A DNA stretch of 64,000 nt from Neopestalotiopsis rosae (Eukaryota > Ascomycota > Sordariomycetes > Amphisphaeriales > Sporocadaceae). Position 1 is the first letter of the stretch. Each line of letters opens with the position of its first letter. Of the stretch, positions 10,875-22,069 are shown in pieces. The stretch spans positions 5,456,001 to 5,520,000 of the forward strand of contig JALGAS010000001.1 in the NCBI GenBank assembly GCA_023078685.1, read 5' to 3'. The notes below the pieces were generated by a model. The model was not told the DNA's origin and did no database searches. It worked only from the letters and a program-made list of their open reading frames with translations. Made by a program: the position numbers and the translations under genes.

Positions 10875-12260
10875 ATGTCCTTACCGGACTTCGACTTCAG
10901 TTCCACGACTGAGTACCGCGGATACCTAGTACGGAATCTCAATATTTGTTTAATCATCATCTCGACAATCATCGTATTCTCACGCCTCTATGTGAGAATA
11001 TTCATGATGAAAGGGCTTGGGTTGGACGATGTTGCCACAGCGGTCGCATACTTGTTGCTAGTGGTTTTCTCGGGCTTTGAGATACAAAGTAAGTGAAATT
11101 GAGCCGGCGCGCATGTTGAAAATTCTGACCAATGCGCTCTTCCACTTTAGCCGTGGAGTTTGGAGCTGGCGCCCACATGGACGAGATACCCGAGGCCTTC
11201 ATATTTCCCTTTTTCGCGGCTCTCACAAGGCAACACCTACTATATTTCTGGGGCATCGGCTTGATGAGGTTGGCCATTGTCGCGTTCCTGCTGCGTTTAT
11301 CCAAGGATAGTAAGTCCGCACATGCAATATCTTCTGCCCAAAGCTTTGCCGCTCACATCCTTATGGCCTCAGGGCTCTTTAGGATCTGCACCTATACGGC
11401 TGGAGGAGTCATCATAATCCAGACTATTGCATGCTTTCTGTTCCGCCTACTAGAATGCCATAAACTCAGGTAAGGCGAAATTAATAGTCGCGAGAGTCGT
11501 TTGTGGAGACGAATGAGGCTGACAACAAACTCCTTGATCTAGTAATCTCTTCCTTCCACCTGGTAGCAGTGATGACTGCTTGTCCAAGAGGTCCGAGATC
11601 TACATGATGTGGGCGCATTCCAGCAGCGGCATCGTGATAGACGTGGCGCTATTCTGTCTACCAATCTGGGTGGTGCGAAGCAACATGATGAGCACGGCAA
11701 AAGCGGTCCGGGTCGCGCTCATATTTTGCGTGGGCATCTTTGCCGTCATCACCGGCATCATCCGCCTGAGCATCATTGTGCGCCTCGACTTTAGCGTCGA
11801 CACCACTTACAAGATGGCGACCGTCGGATTCTGGACTGATCTCGAATGCCATGTCGGGCTGTGGTGCGCCTGTTTCCCGGCTCTGCAGCCACTTGTGCGC
11901 CAAATCAGCTACGTCTGCGGCTTCAGGAGTAAGCTCTACAGCTCCAACAAGTACGAAGCCAGGCAGGACACATCTTCCGGACATCCTGTTTCTGGACGGC
12001 GCAGTTCAGCCTTTCGCAATAGATCTATGAATCGATATACACGTCATGGCAGTGGTGTCGATGAGATATCAGATTGCCAATCCGACTCGAATAGCCAAGC
12101 GGGCATCTTTTCGACGCCCCAGAACGACATGAGCTTGGAGATGGAGGACATGGATGAGCTGAAGAGAAACACAGTCAGATCAGAGAAGGAGGTCAAAGTC
12201 GGTAGAGGAAAGGATGGGGGCAACTCAAAAGGTGATGACAAGGAGTTTTTCGCTGGATAG
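10875..12260 (+). CDS. PTH11/rhodopsin-type seven-helix membrane protein
   Basis: Predicted exons are 10875-11088, 11151-11309, 11373-11469 and 11570-12260 (386 aa). Three introns of 61, 63 and 100 bp all have GTAAG donors and AG acceptors that keep phase. The protein carries about seven hydrophobic helices of the fungal rhodopsin domain (family PF20684, PTH11-like). Diagnostic parts are RLYVRIFM with GLDD after helix 1-2, a VEFGAGAHM loop, YFWGIGLMRLAIVAFLLRLS, the C(F)LFRLLEC segment, and the final ECHVGLWCACFPALQPL helix. The cytosolic tail is long and polar, with many Ser, Lys and Glu residues. It probably sits in the plasma membrane and may sense an external cue, by analogy with PTH11; the ligand is unknown. 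The region upstream of ATG 10875 is open back to 10707, but codons there lack family similarity. Confidence 0.85.
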
Positions 12261-13598
12261 GACAAGAAAAGAAGACAGTTGTTTAATAGAAAAAAATGCC
12301 GTTGTTGCTTTCCCGTTATTCAAACCTTTCCTCGTCATCCGGAGATCATTTGTTCATGCTTAAATGTGATTATCTTCGCACTGGTCAAGATAGTGGAAGC
12401 TATTAGGATATCGCTGGGACAATTTTGTCTTTGACGAATCCGGCCACATTGTTGCGGGTATCTTCTGACATTCGAATTCCGTGGTTAATAAGGAAATATA
12501 GCTCTGCATCCGGCTGGATCGGCTCACCAGCACGATTTCATGAATAAGGTTACAATCGATGAGCCCATTTCAGCCCCGGTGGACAATTAACGACTGGCGT
12601 ACTGCGCTGTTGGTCCTGCTATAGCGCAACTAGAAGCCAGACACTGTTTGGGAGTCAGGCGCTAGGGCCCGGACTGGGCCCCTAAGTATCGTGCACCAAT
12701 CCGTAACACTTTGACCGAACATTATAATGATCTTCGATAGACCAACAGCCGGAGAGGAATTCGGGGGCATGGAGATAAAAGCATGCGCGACTCATCATGT
12801 TCATCCTTGAACTGCACTAAATGTCGTTTTCGGCCACCCTGCCTTGTATTTCCCTGAACACTTGCCTCAATATCCATCTTAAAAACAATCCTTTCTTGCT
12901 CAACTGTACTGGTAACCATCCTCGATGACCATATCGTTCAGAACGATCAAGGGCAGTGATATCTAAGGTTGGAGCTTCCCAAATCGGGTTATGAATGAAG
13001 TCGACATGATAGGTTGGTAGTAAAAGCACTCAGGCACTTCCAGACAATCTAGGTACGTAGCACCTCAAGGAGCTTTCATCCACTGTAACATTGGAAGTTT
13101 AGTGTATTTCTGCGGAGGAGGCCACTAAAGACTGGCTGCTGCAGGGCTGCAGTAGCGTCAAATTTCCTTCCATGTCACTATCGATACTATCAGTGCGCCC
13201 AAACTGTGTTCCTGAGTTGACAGTTCTAGTCGCTCTACTATCATATAGCCAAAGTTCAAACAGAGTTGCTCTTGTTATCTACAGCGCAGACTGTGTAATT
13301 AATTCCATTTGTTTCAATTGAAAATGATTTTCTACTGACTGCAAAATCAGAAGGGGCAGTTGCGATTGCTTGAATCAAAACATGCGCTTCGACTGGAAAG
13401 CGCAGTCACCACCTGATCGTGGCTCTGACGTCACCCCACTGCCAAGCGAAAGACGGCCGGAGACTTTGCTCCAGTTCCGTCGTTCGTGAATCAACAAAAA
13501 GATCAAGAAAAGTTGCTGGCGACAAAATTTCGATTTTGGGTGACGTTCTTTTCATGAAACTCGATAATCCTCTTCAGTAATTATAGAGAGGCGCCAAA
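12261..13598. other. Intergenic, receptor gene to PIPK-like gene
   Basis: About 1.3 kb without a recognisable gene. It contains a near-palindrome centred on CTGCAGGGCTGCAG near 13137-13152 and two GGGCCC boxes near 12666-12682. The last 100 bp are probably the promoter of the PIPK-like gene; ATG 13599 has a favourable CCAAAATGG context. Confidence 0.4.
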
Positions 13599-14811
13599 AT
13601 GGCAGATCGTCAACTCATCATTGCCAGATCCATCATCTATGCCATTTTGGGCACAGACGAGAATGGCAAACCAACCAACAAATCCACCGTGTTTGGTCGC
13701 TTCCTTGGCCGCTTTTGGGTCTACTGGTTGACATTTCAACTTGTGAGGGCCGACCTCTTTAGAGCCCTCCGCGGTTTCTGGGCCATCAAGGACAAGGACT
13801 ACAAGGCCAGTTTTGGCACGATCTGGAAAGATGCAGCCAAAAGGAAGGACATCTTGGAAACCTTGGGCGACATGGGCTATAGCGGCTCAACCTTTTATCG
13901 CACCCATGATGGTGCCTATCTGGTTAAGTCGGTACCGCGTTACTTTGAGCACACCTTTTTCAAGAACGAAATGCTCATCCCCTACGCCGATCACATGCGA
14001 GCCAACCCGGAGAGTCTGTTGATCCGCATCACGGATTTCCTAGAGTGCTCGCAGAGGAGCTTTGGCTCGTTGTTTGGCATGTCTCCAAGCCATCACATCG
14101 TCATGGAGAATGTTCTCTATGGTTCAGACAAGGAGAATGAAGATGGTAGCAAGAGCGTAAGTTCCATGAATAGCCAGTCCCGGGTTCGCGGCCCACGAAA
14201 GATTCAAATGCTAATGTGTGTCTGCCATATTGTAGAAGTGGGAGTCATGGGATCTCAAGCCAACGTCTTACTTTTACCCAGAACGCGACGTGGCAGGTGG
14301 TGTGCTCACTTCAGAGGCCACCAAGTCAAAGCTTGCCGACGAGTTTGACGACAAAATCAGGTTGACTTTGGACCAAGCCGAGGACTTCAAGGCCCAACTT
14401 CAAAAGGACACAAAGCTCCTGGCCGACTGTAATGCTGTCGACTACTCGCTTTTCCTAGTGCGAGTGTCGTCAACCACCTCTAAGGACGTCGAGCAGCCAC
14501 AGACCAATGCCAGTCTACCTCCAGCCGAGCCTCCGTTTGCACCTCCAGGTCCACCATCTTGGCGGGTTGGCATGACCTCATCTGATGGCAAAGAGATCTA
14601 TCGTGCAGCTATTCTCGATTTCTTCTGGGCAAAGCATACTCTACACGCCAAGGCCATGACAGGGCTGATCAAGACATATAATCTGATCGATGCCCAGGGA
14701 CCGATGAGCTTGACGGCAGTCAGCACCGAGTACCGAGAACGATTCTTGAAGATGTGTATGGAAATGATCGAAGTGGAAGGCCGCCCAGACTGGGGTAAGA
14801 GCACGGATTGA
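13599..14811 (+). CDS. Small phosphatidylinositol-phosphate kinase-like protein
   Basis: Exons are 13599-14156 and 14236-14811 (377 aa). The 79-bp intron (GTAAGT...TGTAG) is phase 0. The protein follows the PIPK catalytic core in order: nucleotide loop SGSTFYRTHDGAYLVKS (probable catalytic Lys at the VK), FFKNEMLIPYADHM, SLLIRITDFLE, HIVMENVLYG, a WDLKPTS segment at the place of the family's DLKGS, DFKAQLQKDTKLL, and VDYSLFLVRV at the place of MDYSLL (metal-binding Asp). The C-terminal block ILDFFWAKH...SLTAVSTEYRERF matches the family's end. At 377 aa it is much shorter than Mss4-type PIP5K or Fab1. The insert between kinase lobes is short and the activation loop reduced. It is probably cytosolic or membrane-peripheral. 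Whether it phosphorylates a phosphoinositide is not shown; a pseudokinase is possible. Confidence 0.82.
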
Positions 14812-15088
14812 TCAAGAGCAGATTTGCGTTATTAGGTTGAGCATTTCTGTCAGCCGGCGGTGTCTCTGGGATGTTGTATTCTGATTTTTTTGTCCTGCCC
14901 CTTGTGCATAATATACCCTTGATGTTTTCTTTCTAGACAGAGACATACACTACAGGAATTCTGAATAAGAATTCTAATCATCGGGAAATTTCATGTTGAG
15001 TCGTGCATGATACAGGTCAGTGAAAGTCGTACATGCCATCGAAGGTTGATGTGAGGCCTCGTGTCGAATAGCTCGGGTCTCCACCCTT

Positions 15089-17185
15089 TCAATGTTTCAA
15101 TATGCCATCAAAGAATTGAGAAACCCCATCAACGTCTGTTAATGCACCAACCCGTGCGATATCTGGCCATGTTCATTAGCTGATACGTTTCATCGATGGC
15201 GTTTGGTGGTTCTACTCACATTGATCAGGTCTCACAATGACTAGAGCGCCGCGAGAAGGGTCAATGCCATAAGTCGAATATGCATGGCCGTGACCCGAGT
15301 TGTAACTCTCATCATCCACGAACGTTTTGAAGAGGCCTGTCGATATTTATGAGTCAGCGGTGATGGTAATGGCAAGATGAGCGGGACACTTGACGAACAT
15401 TTCATCTTCCATTTTCCGTTAACCGGTACAAAAGTATCCGGTATCTGCTCCTGCTCAATCTCGGTGCGCTTCCCGGACAGGACCAGAATGATATTAAAGA
15501 TGTTGTCATAATCAGAGCCCTGAGGAGTAAAGCGCTTGACGACGCGGTCAAGATCCGTAGCCACCTAGAACATGATTGTTAGTCTGACTGATGATCAAAG
15601 CATCCGGATTTCTATTGAGTCACTTACAGTATTCAGTCGCTCCTCGGCAGAGTGGTATCGAATATCGCCCGCAAATACGACAATGTGCCACCGCGAATCT
15701 GCAGGAAGAGCTCTCACGAGTTGCAAGACTCGGGCATCGCAGAACCTCACGACCTGCGCGCTCGGAAACCTCATACCGACCGGCAGACTCTTGGCAAGAT
15801 CCTGCTTACTAGTGGCTGCAGACACGATGGCCGAGTCATGATAGTTGGTCGCCATGCCGGCGGTGAAGCGGCCCGCCTTGACAAACTGCTGCTGAAAGTC
15901 TTCCGGGGTGATGCCGTGCTCGCGGCGGTACGAGGAGGAGAAGAGCTTGGTCCAGGAGCGGTCAAAGTCAATGAGCTCCGTGGCCGTCTTCTCACGCTCC
16001 GAGACGTAGGTGGCGAGCAGGGCCCGGGGGTCGGCGGCCTGGCCCTGCAGCACGGAGGCCAGCTTCCAGCCGACGTTGTAGCCGTCCTGGAGGCTCACGT
16101 TCATGCCCTGCCCCGCCTTGGGGCTGTGCGTGTGGCAGGCGTCGCCCGTGAGGAAGACGCGGTGGTTCCGGTGGAAGTAGTCGGCGCGCCGCTGGCCGAT
16201 GGCGTAGACGGACCACCACGCCGTCTCGGCAATGTCCATGGTGTACGGCGCAAAGATGCGCCGCGCGCTCTCGTGCAGGTCCGCGAGCCCCAGCTTGGAG
16301 GCGTCGTGGGCGTTCTCGATCTCAATGTAGAAACGCACCAGGCTGTCGCCCTCGCGCGGTATGATCATCAAGTTGCCGGCGTCCGAGCTAATGGCCGTCT
16401 TCTTGCGTATGTCGGGAAAATTGGTCTGCGGGTACACGTCCATGACACCCCATACTGCGTTGGTGCTGTCGCCGACCATCTTGAAGCCTAGTGACTTTCT
16501 GATGGTACTGTGAGCTCCATCGCAGCCCTTTTGTTCCAAGTCAGTTGATTACCAAGTATCAAGCGGGATGAGAAACACTTACCAGCACATACTTTGCCCG
16601 GAATTTGTGTTCCTGTCCCTCCTTCACTGTCGTCACCGTGCAACAATAGGCATCCAGGTCTGAAGAGGTAGCACTGTCTACCTCTACGCCTTTGACCTCG
16701 TAGCCATAAAGGATGTCCGAACTGCCGGAAGCCCTTTCCATTTCCTGAGCTAGCAGGGCATTCATGCGTGCCTGATTCAATATGACATGGGGCTGATGGC
16801 TAATACCGGGTTCGACATCAGCGGCGTAGTGCGTCCGCCTGATACCCGATGACGACGATGATAATGCCACCTTCTTCTTCTCCTCTCCCACATACCCATT
16901 CACGTGCCCGTTGCTGCCGCCATTCTTGTCGGCCACCACCTCGGGTGCCCAAAACGCCAGCTCGATCACGTGGTACGCCTCCCGGAGCAGGTCTTCGGAC
17001 ATGCCAAAGCTCTCAAACACCTCGACGGTGCGGCACTGCACGCCGTCGGCCTGACCCATGGCTAGAGGACCATCGCGGCGCTCGAGGATCTTGTAGCTGA
17101 TGCCGCACCTCGAAAGCCACACAGCGGCGCATAGGCCGGCGGAGCCGCCGCCGCAGATTAGCACGTCCACTTGTTGCTCCGTCAT
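15089..17185 (-). CDS. FAD-dependent phenol 2-monooxygenase-like protein
   Basis: Five exons on the minus strand: 16583-17185, 15628-16527, 15390-15564, 15220-15336 and 15089-15162 (622 aa). Phases agree at all junctions. The third intron uses donor GTGTCC, so it is the least certain. The N-terminus has the dinucleotide-binding fold (DVLICGGGSAGL, then KILERRD). The mid-region has the second FAD motif GCDGAHSTIRK and the GD motif FLTGDACHTHSPKAGQGMN. The C-terminal thioredoxin-like domain of the phenol hydroxylase family follows (FRGALV-type strand: SRGALVIVRPDQ, ending VSQFFDGIL). By family knowledge it hydroxylates phenolic or aromatic substrates with NADPH and oxygen; the substrate is unknown. 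Codons are strongly GC-ended, which leaves a long antisense open frame. No pathway partners are adjacent. Confidence 0.88.
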
Positions 17186-17687
17186 GTTCTGGTAGTTATA
17201 TTTCTTCCTTCCAGCTTGTGTGTCGTTGCCTGCTGTTCAGTCCCACTCAATCTAGCGAGTGCCGGGGTTGAAGCTCTTATTATAGACCGTGAGATCATGT
17301 TTGATGCAAGTGTTCATTGTACGTACTATATTCTCATGAACTATACTGAGTGGCGTGTGTAAGCCGGGGAGTTAGGGAGGAGTTTACGGGGCGATGCCCG
17401 AGAATGCGGGGGGACTAGCTGCTCGGCCGCATTCCCCCGCGATACACCTTTTACCTAAAGAGAATTGTACCGGCTTTCTTACACGGGTGGTCAGAAGTAG
17501 GTATATTTTGACTTTTTGTCATATATTATTGACTGAAATATTCTGTCATGCCCAGACTCCGGCTTATAATTCCAACGATGAAAGGATCCATCAACCCACC
17601 AACAACAAAGACTAACGACATTTCTGATCAGTGATCACACTGATATTGCCTCCGCACATTGATCCTACTAGTCATGTAACGAACCTC
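17186..17687. other. Intergenic, small membrane-protein gene to monooxygenase gene
   Basis: About 500 bp upstream of the monooxygenase start and downstream of the next minus-strand gene. It presumably holds the monooxygenase promoter. No RNA gene or repeat was seen. Confidence 0.4.
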
Positions 17688-18239
17688 CTAAACGTTGAGC
17701 ATGCTGTTCGGGTTGGGATCCTGTGAAAAGTGCGCCTCTCGCGTCGGCTTCGCGTGAGATGGCCTCGGCTTCTCTGGCATGTCTGCAGTACCATCATGTA
17801 CTCCCGCGACGGCTGCTCTATCCTCCGCGTGCTTCTCGTCGGCATGCACAACAGCATCAGCATCCTCGTCCATGTCGCGGTTGTTGTTGCTGCCCGCTGG
17901 CTTGTGCTGGTCGTGCCACTTGAGCCACCTCTTGCCGTTGCGGCCGTACACCACGGGCTGGCCGCTCCGGCGCCGCTCTCGGTCCCGACGCATGTAGAAC
18001 CGGAGCACGAGGCACAGGGCGGCGAAGCCCGCGAGCGCGATGAAGACGTAGACGCAACGGCGCACTATCCATGCCGTGTCGTGGCCCTGGTTCTGCGGGC
18101 TTGTGGGAGAGTTGCCGCGCCGTTTGGTGAGGAGGTGACCAATAGTCTCACCCATCGTCGATGATGCATCGCCATCCATGCGTGGGACGTGCTGGACAAT
18201 GTCTCTCGGGTTGAGATGGCCAGAGAAGAGCGCAGGCAT
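17688..18239 (-). CDS. Hypothetical single-pass membrane protein
   Basis: Single exon, 183 aa from ATG 18239; the open frame reaches 18254 only through TTG. I do not recognise a family. The first 60 residues are polar. One strong hydrophobic helix follows (VYVFIALAGFAALCLVLRFY), flanked on its C-side by MRRDRERRR, which by the positive-inside rule places the C-terminus in the cytosol. The tail has a WLKWHDQH motif and then an acidic, Asp/Glu/Ala-rich low-complexity segment. There is no signal peptide. The segment is GC-rich like neighbouring coding sequence, and the hydrophobic and charged blocks are well ordered, so coding is likely. It lies about 500 bp upstream of the monooxygenase on the same strand; a functional link is not shown. 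Confidence 0.6.
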   Translation of the reverse strand: MPALFSGHLNPRDIVQHVPRMDGDASSTMGETIGHLLTKRRGNSPTSPQNQGHDTAWIVRRCVYVFIALAGFAALCLVLRFYMRRDRERRRSGQPVVYGRNGKRWLKWHDQHKPAGSNNNRDMDEDADAVVHADEKHAEDRAAVAGVHDGTADMPEKPRPSHAKPTREAHFSQDPNPNSMLNV

Positions 18240-20191
18240 GATGGAACGATCCAAGGTTCTCCCAGATCAAGCAGTAGAGGTGATTATTTGACTATGGTTT
18301 TGATGAAGTTGTGGGATCTCGAGTGCAAATGAATTGCATAATGGTCAATCAACGAGCTGGCGAAGAAAAAATTCCTCTTCATTAATCTTCTCATCTTTAG
18401 GCCCCCAATGCCGCAATGACTTGTCTCAGTCCCTAGAGCATCGCGGCACAGATGCGTGGTCGTGCTACTTGACGTCACGATATACCCTTGGCATTGTGCA
18501 GCCAATACTAGGAGGCTATTCCCTAGGACTGCAGAACCTTTCACCCCTACAAGCCTGTTTTTGTTGTCGGCAGTCTTTAGATTACCTGCGCCAAGGCTGA
18601 CAGCTTAGTTCTTCATTGAACAAAGTATGAGTGTCCTACAAAACATATGTTGAGAAGCTCAATGAATGAATATATCATTCATGCTCTCATTACTACACAC
18701 TTCGTCCGATATCGTTAACATTTGCATCATTGGTTCGGCTCTCAGCAAACATGTATGCAGCCGCATTGGAGCCGTAATTGCCGCCGATTTCAGGCGGTAC
18801 GATAGTCAGTTATCCGATTCTAGACGCCAAAGACTTGGCTTCACAGTTGTTGTTCAGGGGTTGTTCTGTAGGGGCTGGGGAGGGCCAGGGGGGTTCTGCT
18901 CGGCTCGGCGATATGCCACTGAAGTATACCTAGATAATGCGGCCAAGCTTTCAGCCCACGATGCAACCATAAACAAGCCTTGGATGACGATTGTCGGTTC
19001 GAAATATATCGCATAGTCGATAAATCCTATAGAATTTAGGAATGCGCCCGAATGAAATACACATAGGGACCAAGATTCTTGTGACGACTATGTCTTCGCA
19101 AGCCAGATGGATCATCATAGTATCATATGATTATGTAAGGTGTAAGCGAATGGAACAGTGTATATCCGAAGGAACTACTTTCGTTGCTATACTCGTGTTT
19201 GACTCGAGAAGGTGAAAAAAGGTGAGCAAGGTGGCTAATGCTACGGTTGCGGTCGCCATGACAAAGATCCATACTTGGCACTTGAAGGAGACTGCAGTGT
19301 TACAAGAGCTGACTGATAAGGGCACATATGTATAAACAATTGGCAGTCTAAATATACTATAGATTGGCAACTTCCAGATTCGGCGTGTAAAGAAGAGCCT
19401 AAGGTTCCGGAAGTTCACAGTTGATTGCCATATGCTAGCCGGTTCCTGTCCCTTTTTTTCTCGACACCAACAGGTTGGGTGCACGCACGCATGGCTGAGC
19501 AATGCTTGCATACTACAGCAATGTATCGGTTGCACGGCTCAACCGGAATTAGACACTGGTTTCGAAGCGACCGACAGCCGTCTCAGTGTCATTGGTCACT
19601 GTAGAATCCCTGCCGGTGTTGCAATCTGGTTTGGATATGTTGTTTTGGGAAATATTCACATTGCCCTATCTGAGTAACACGTGAGTGTGCAACGAATCCC
19701 CCATCCCTTCCTGTCAAATAAATGCCAGACGAGCAATTGTAAATGGCTGAATGGGGGATCGCTTGCGCTGCAGCGCAGTCACGCTTCCCGGTTGCCTTAT
19801 AGGGAAGCCCATCTCCGGCGCGGGTACGCGGGCTCGGGCTGTCCAATCATGGAGAAGGCTCGGCGCCCTGAAACTCGGTGCACACCTATCTCTCAGCAAA
19901 AGCATAGAAGAGCGCCGTCACCGTGCAAAGCCCGGGTGGCGCACAATAAGCTTAAAGTGCTGCTCGCATATGATTGCGACCTTGGTTACATATGAACAAG
20001 ACCCAACGCTGCCACCGTTCGGTATGTCGTAGCCGAAATCTTGATAGGCGAGAAGCGAGAGAAGGGAAGCGAGCAAAGTTCCTTTTTTCTCGACATGACA
20101 ATAGATATTCCTCCGCCGGGCTCTTTTTATAATCATGTTTTGATTCTCCTAGCGAACTTTGTGTGCCCGCCAACATCCTCTCCCCCTCGAG
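18240..20191. other. Intergenic, shared upstream region of divergent genes
   Basis: About 1.95 kb between a minus-strand gene and the plus-strand esterase. No exon was recognised. A perfect 14-bp palindrome, TGCGCTGCAGCGCA, lies at 19764-19777. A TATA-like TTTATAATC lies near 20127-20134, about 60 bp before the esterase ATG. Confidence 0.4.
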
Positions 20192-22069
20192 ATGCGGCTT
20201 CACGTCGCCCAATTCATCGTCAGTCTGATCCTGGTACCGGCGGTGCTAGCACTGCCGCCAGTGCCTCAGCGTTATGTATCGAGAAGAGCGGGGAATTGGA
20301 CTGTCGGCCAGATTGTCAATACCACCAGCGGACCGGTGACTGGGCACGCTGCCTCGAATAATACCGGTGTTTCTGAGTACCTGGGCATACCGTATGCGAA
20401 GCCACCAGTGGACGACTTGCGTTGGCAGCCACCAGTCGAGTACACGGGGACGGCGTCGATAAATGGATCGTCATTTGTGAGCTTCCTGTATTGCTTTATT
20501 CTTTTCGTGGTACCACCGTGCTAATATATGTCAAAGGGTTTCCCATGCATGCAAGCTCACCCGTCGTTGCAAGCTGAACATGCCCTGCAGCCATTGTACA
20601 ATCTCTCGAGAGGGGGCTACTATGTGACGCCCGACGTCCTGCTTCCCGACACACCACAGAGTGAGGACTGCCTAACATTAAATGTATGGGCCGAGCCCCA
20701 GAAGGGCGAGACGTCAAAGGCTGTGCTCATCTATATACAGTAAGTTGGGGAAACCTGGGTGGTGCATTGGCACGTTTTTTTGCAGCGCCTGCAATTGCAG
20801 GAAACCGATGAAACTCAATGATACGGCCAAACTTTTCAATTGATAGAAATATTTGAGTTTGCATGCTAATCATTGAAATCTCTTGTGTAGTGGAGGATCC
20901 TACACGGGAGGCAGCTCCTCCGAAAAGTGGTTCAACGGGCAGTTCATGGCCGAGGAGCAAGACGTCGTCGTGGTCACCATCAACTACCGCCTCAACATCT
21001 TTGGGTTCCCGGGCAGCCCGACGACGGAGCTGAACCTCGGCCTCCTCGACCAGCGCATGGCCGTGGAGTGGGTGCGGGACAACATCGCCAGCTTCGGCGG
21101 CGACCCGGGCCGCATCGTCATGTTTGGCCAGTCGGCCGGCGCCGCGTCCGTGGACATGCACTCGTACGCCTACGCCGACGACCCCATCGCCGCGGGCTAC
21201 GTGATGCAGAGCGGCACCGCCTGGGGCTTTGGCGTGCAGACACAAAAAGCCGCGTCGGACCTGTGGTACCTCGCGGCCCACGCCGCGGGTTGCCACCAGG
21301 CCACCGAGGCCCGCGTCTTTGCCTGCATGCGGTCCGTCCCCGCCGACGTCCTCATCAAGCGCCTGCCGCCCATCCGCTACGGCATGACCCCCGGCCTCCC
21401 CTACGGCCCCGTCGTCGACGACAAGCTCGTCTTTGCCGACTACTCGGACCGGACCCCGGCCGCGCGGCCCGTGCTCGTCGGCAACACGGACGACGAGTCC
21501 GGACTCTCGAAGCATCTGACGCCGTGGTGGGCCGGGCTGCCGCACTGGTACTGGCCGGTACAGAACATATTTGTATTTACCTGCCCTGCCGGCCAACGAG
21601 CAGCCGTGAGTGTCTCCAAAGGCAATCCGACTTGGCGATACCGGTGGTTTGGCGCATTTCCAAACACGCTCCTGCCATGGATCAACTATAATGGTTCCTG
21701 GCACGGATCCGAGGTAAGTTTTCTTTATACTTTTTCATCCAAAGTCTCCGGATATCTATGATTGAGGAACAATGCTGATAATGATAATCGCAAAAGCTGC
21801 CGTCAATCTTTAACACGGCACCACAGCAATACTATACCAACACGCAGCGAGAGGACGCCGTAGGCACCTATATGCGCGGCGCCTGGGCCGCCTTCGCCAA
21901 AGATCCCGTCCACGGCCTGCACAAGTACGACGGGTGGGAAAACTACAAGCCCAACGGCACGACGCTGATCAAGCTGGCGCACGCCAAGCAGGCCAACGAG
22001 AACGGGACGTGGACGGGCTTCACCATGGGACCGAGTCGCGCATACGACGATGACTGCGTGTCTGCCTAA
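20192..22069 (+). CDS. Secreted type-B carboxylesterase/lipase
   Basis: Exons are 20192-20476, 20537-20739, 20891-21713 and 21797-22069 (527 aa); all junctions keep phase. ATG 20192 opens a signal peptide (hydrophobic FIVSLILVPAVLA, probable cleavage before LPPV). Family motifs are YLGIPYAKPP, SEDCLTLNVW, the oxyanion loop HGGSYTGG near 163-170, and the nucleophile elbow FGQSAGA (Ser about 244). An acid residue lies in GNTDDESG and the catalytic His in WHGSE. The order and spacing are those of the alpha/beta-hydrolase COesterase family. Several N-glycosylation sequons are present (NWT, NTT, NGS). The enzyme is probably secreted and cleaves carboxyl esters; the substrate is unknown. Exon 3 is very GC-rich and has a 325-codon antisense open frame, taken as a shadow. 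Confidence 0.9.

Noticed and set aside
15652..16491. 279-codon plus-strand open frame over the monooxygenase
   Set aside because: Antisense shadow; Val/Gly/Arg-rich composition follows from the opposite strand's codons.
20727..21704. 325-codon minus-strand open frame over the esterase
   Set aside because: Antisense shadow of the esterase exon with the FGQSAGA motif.
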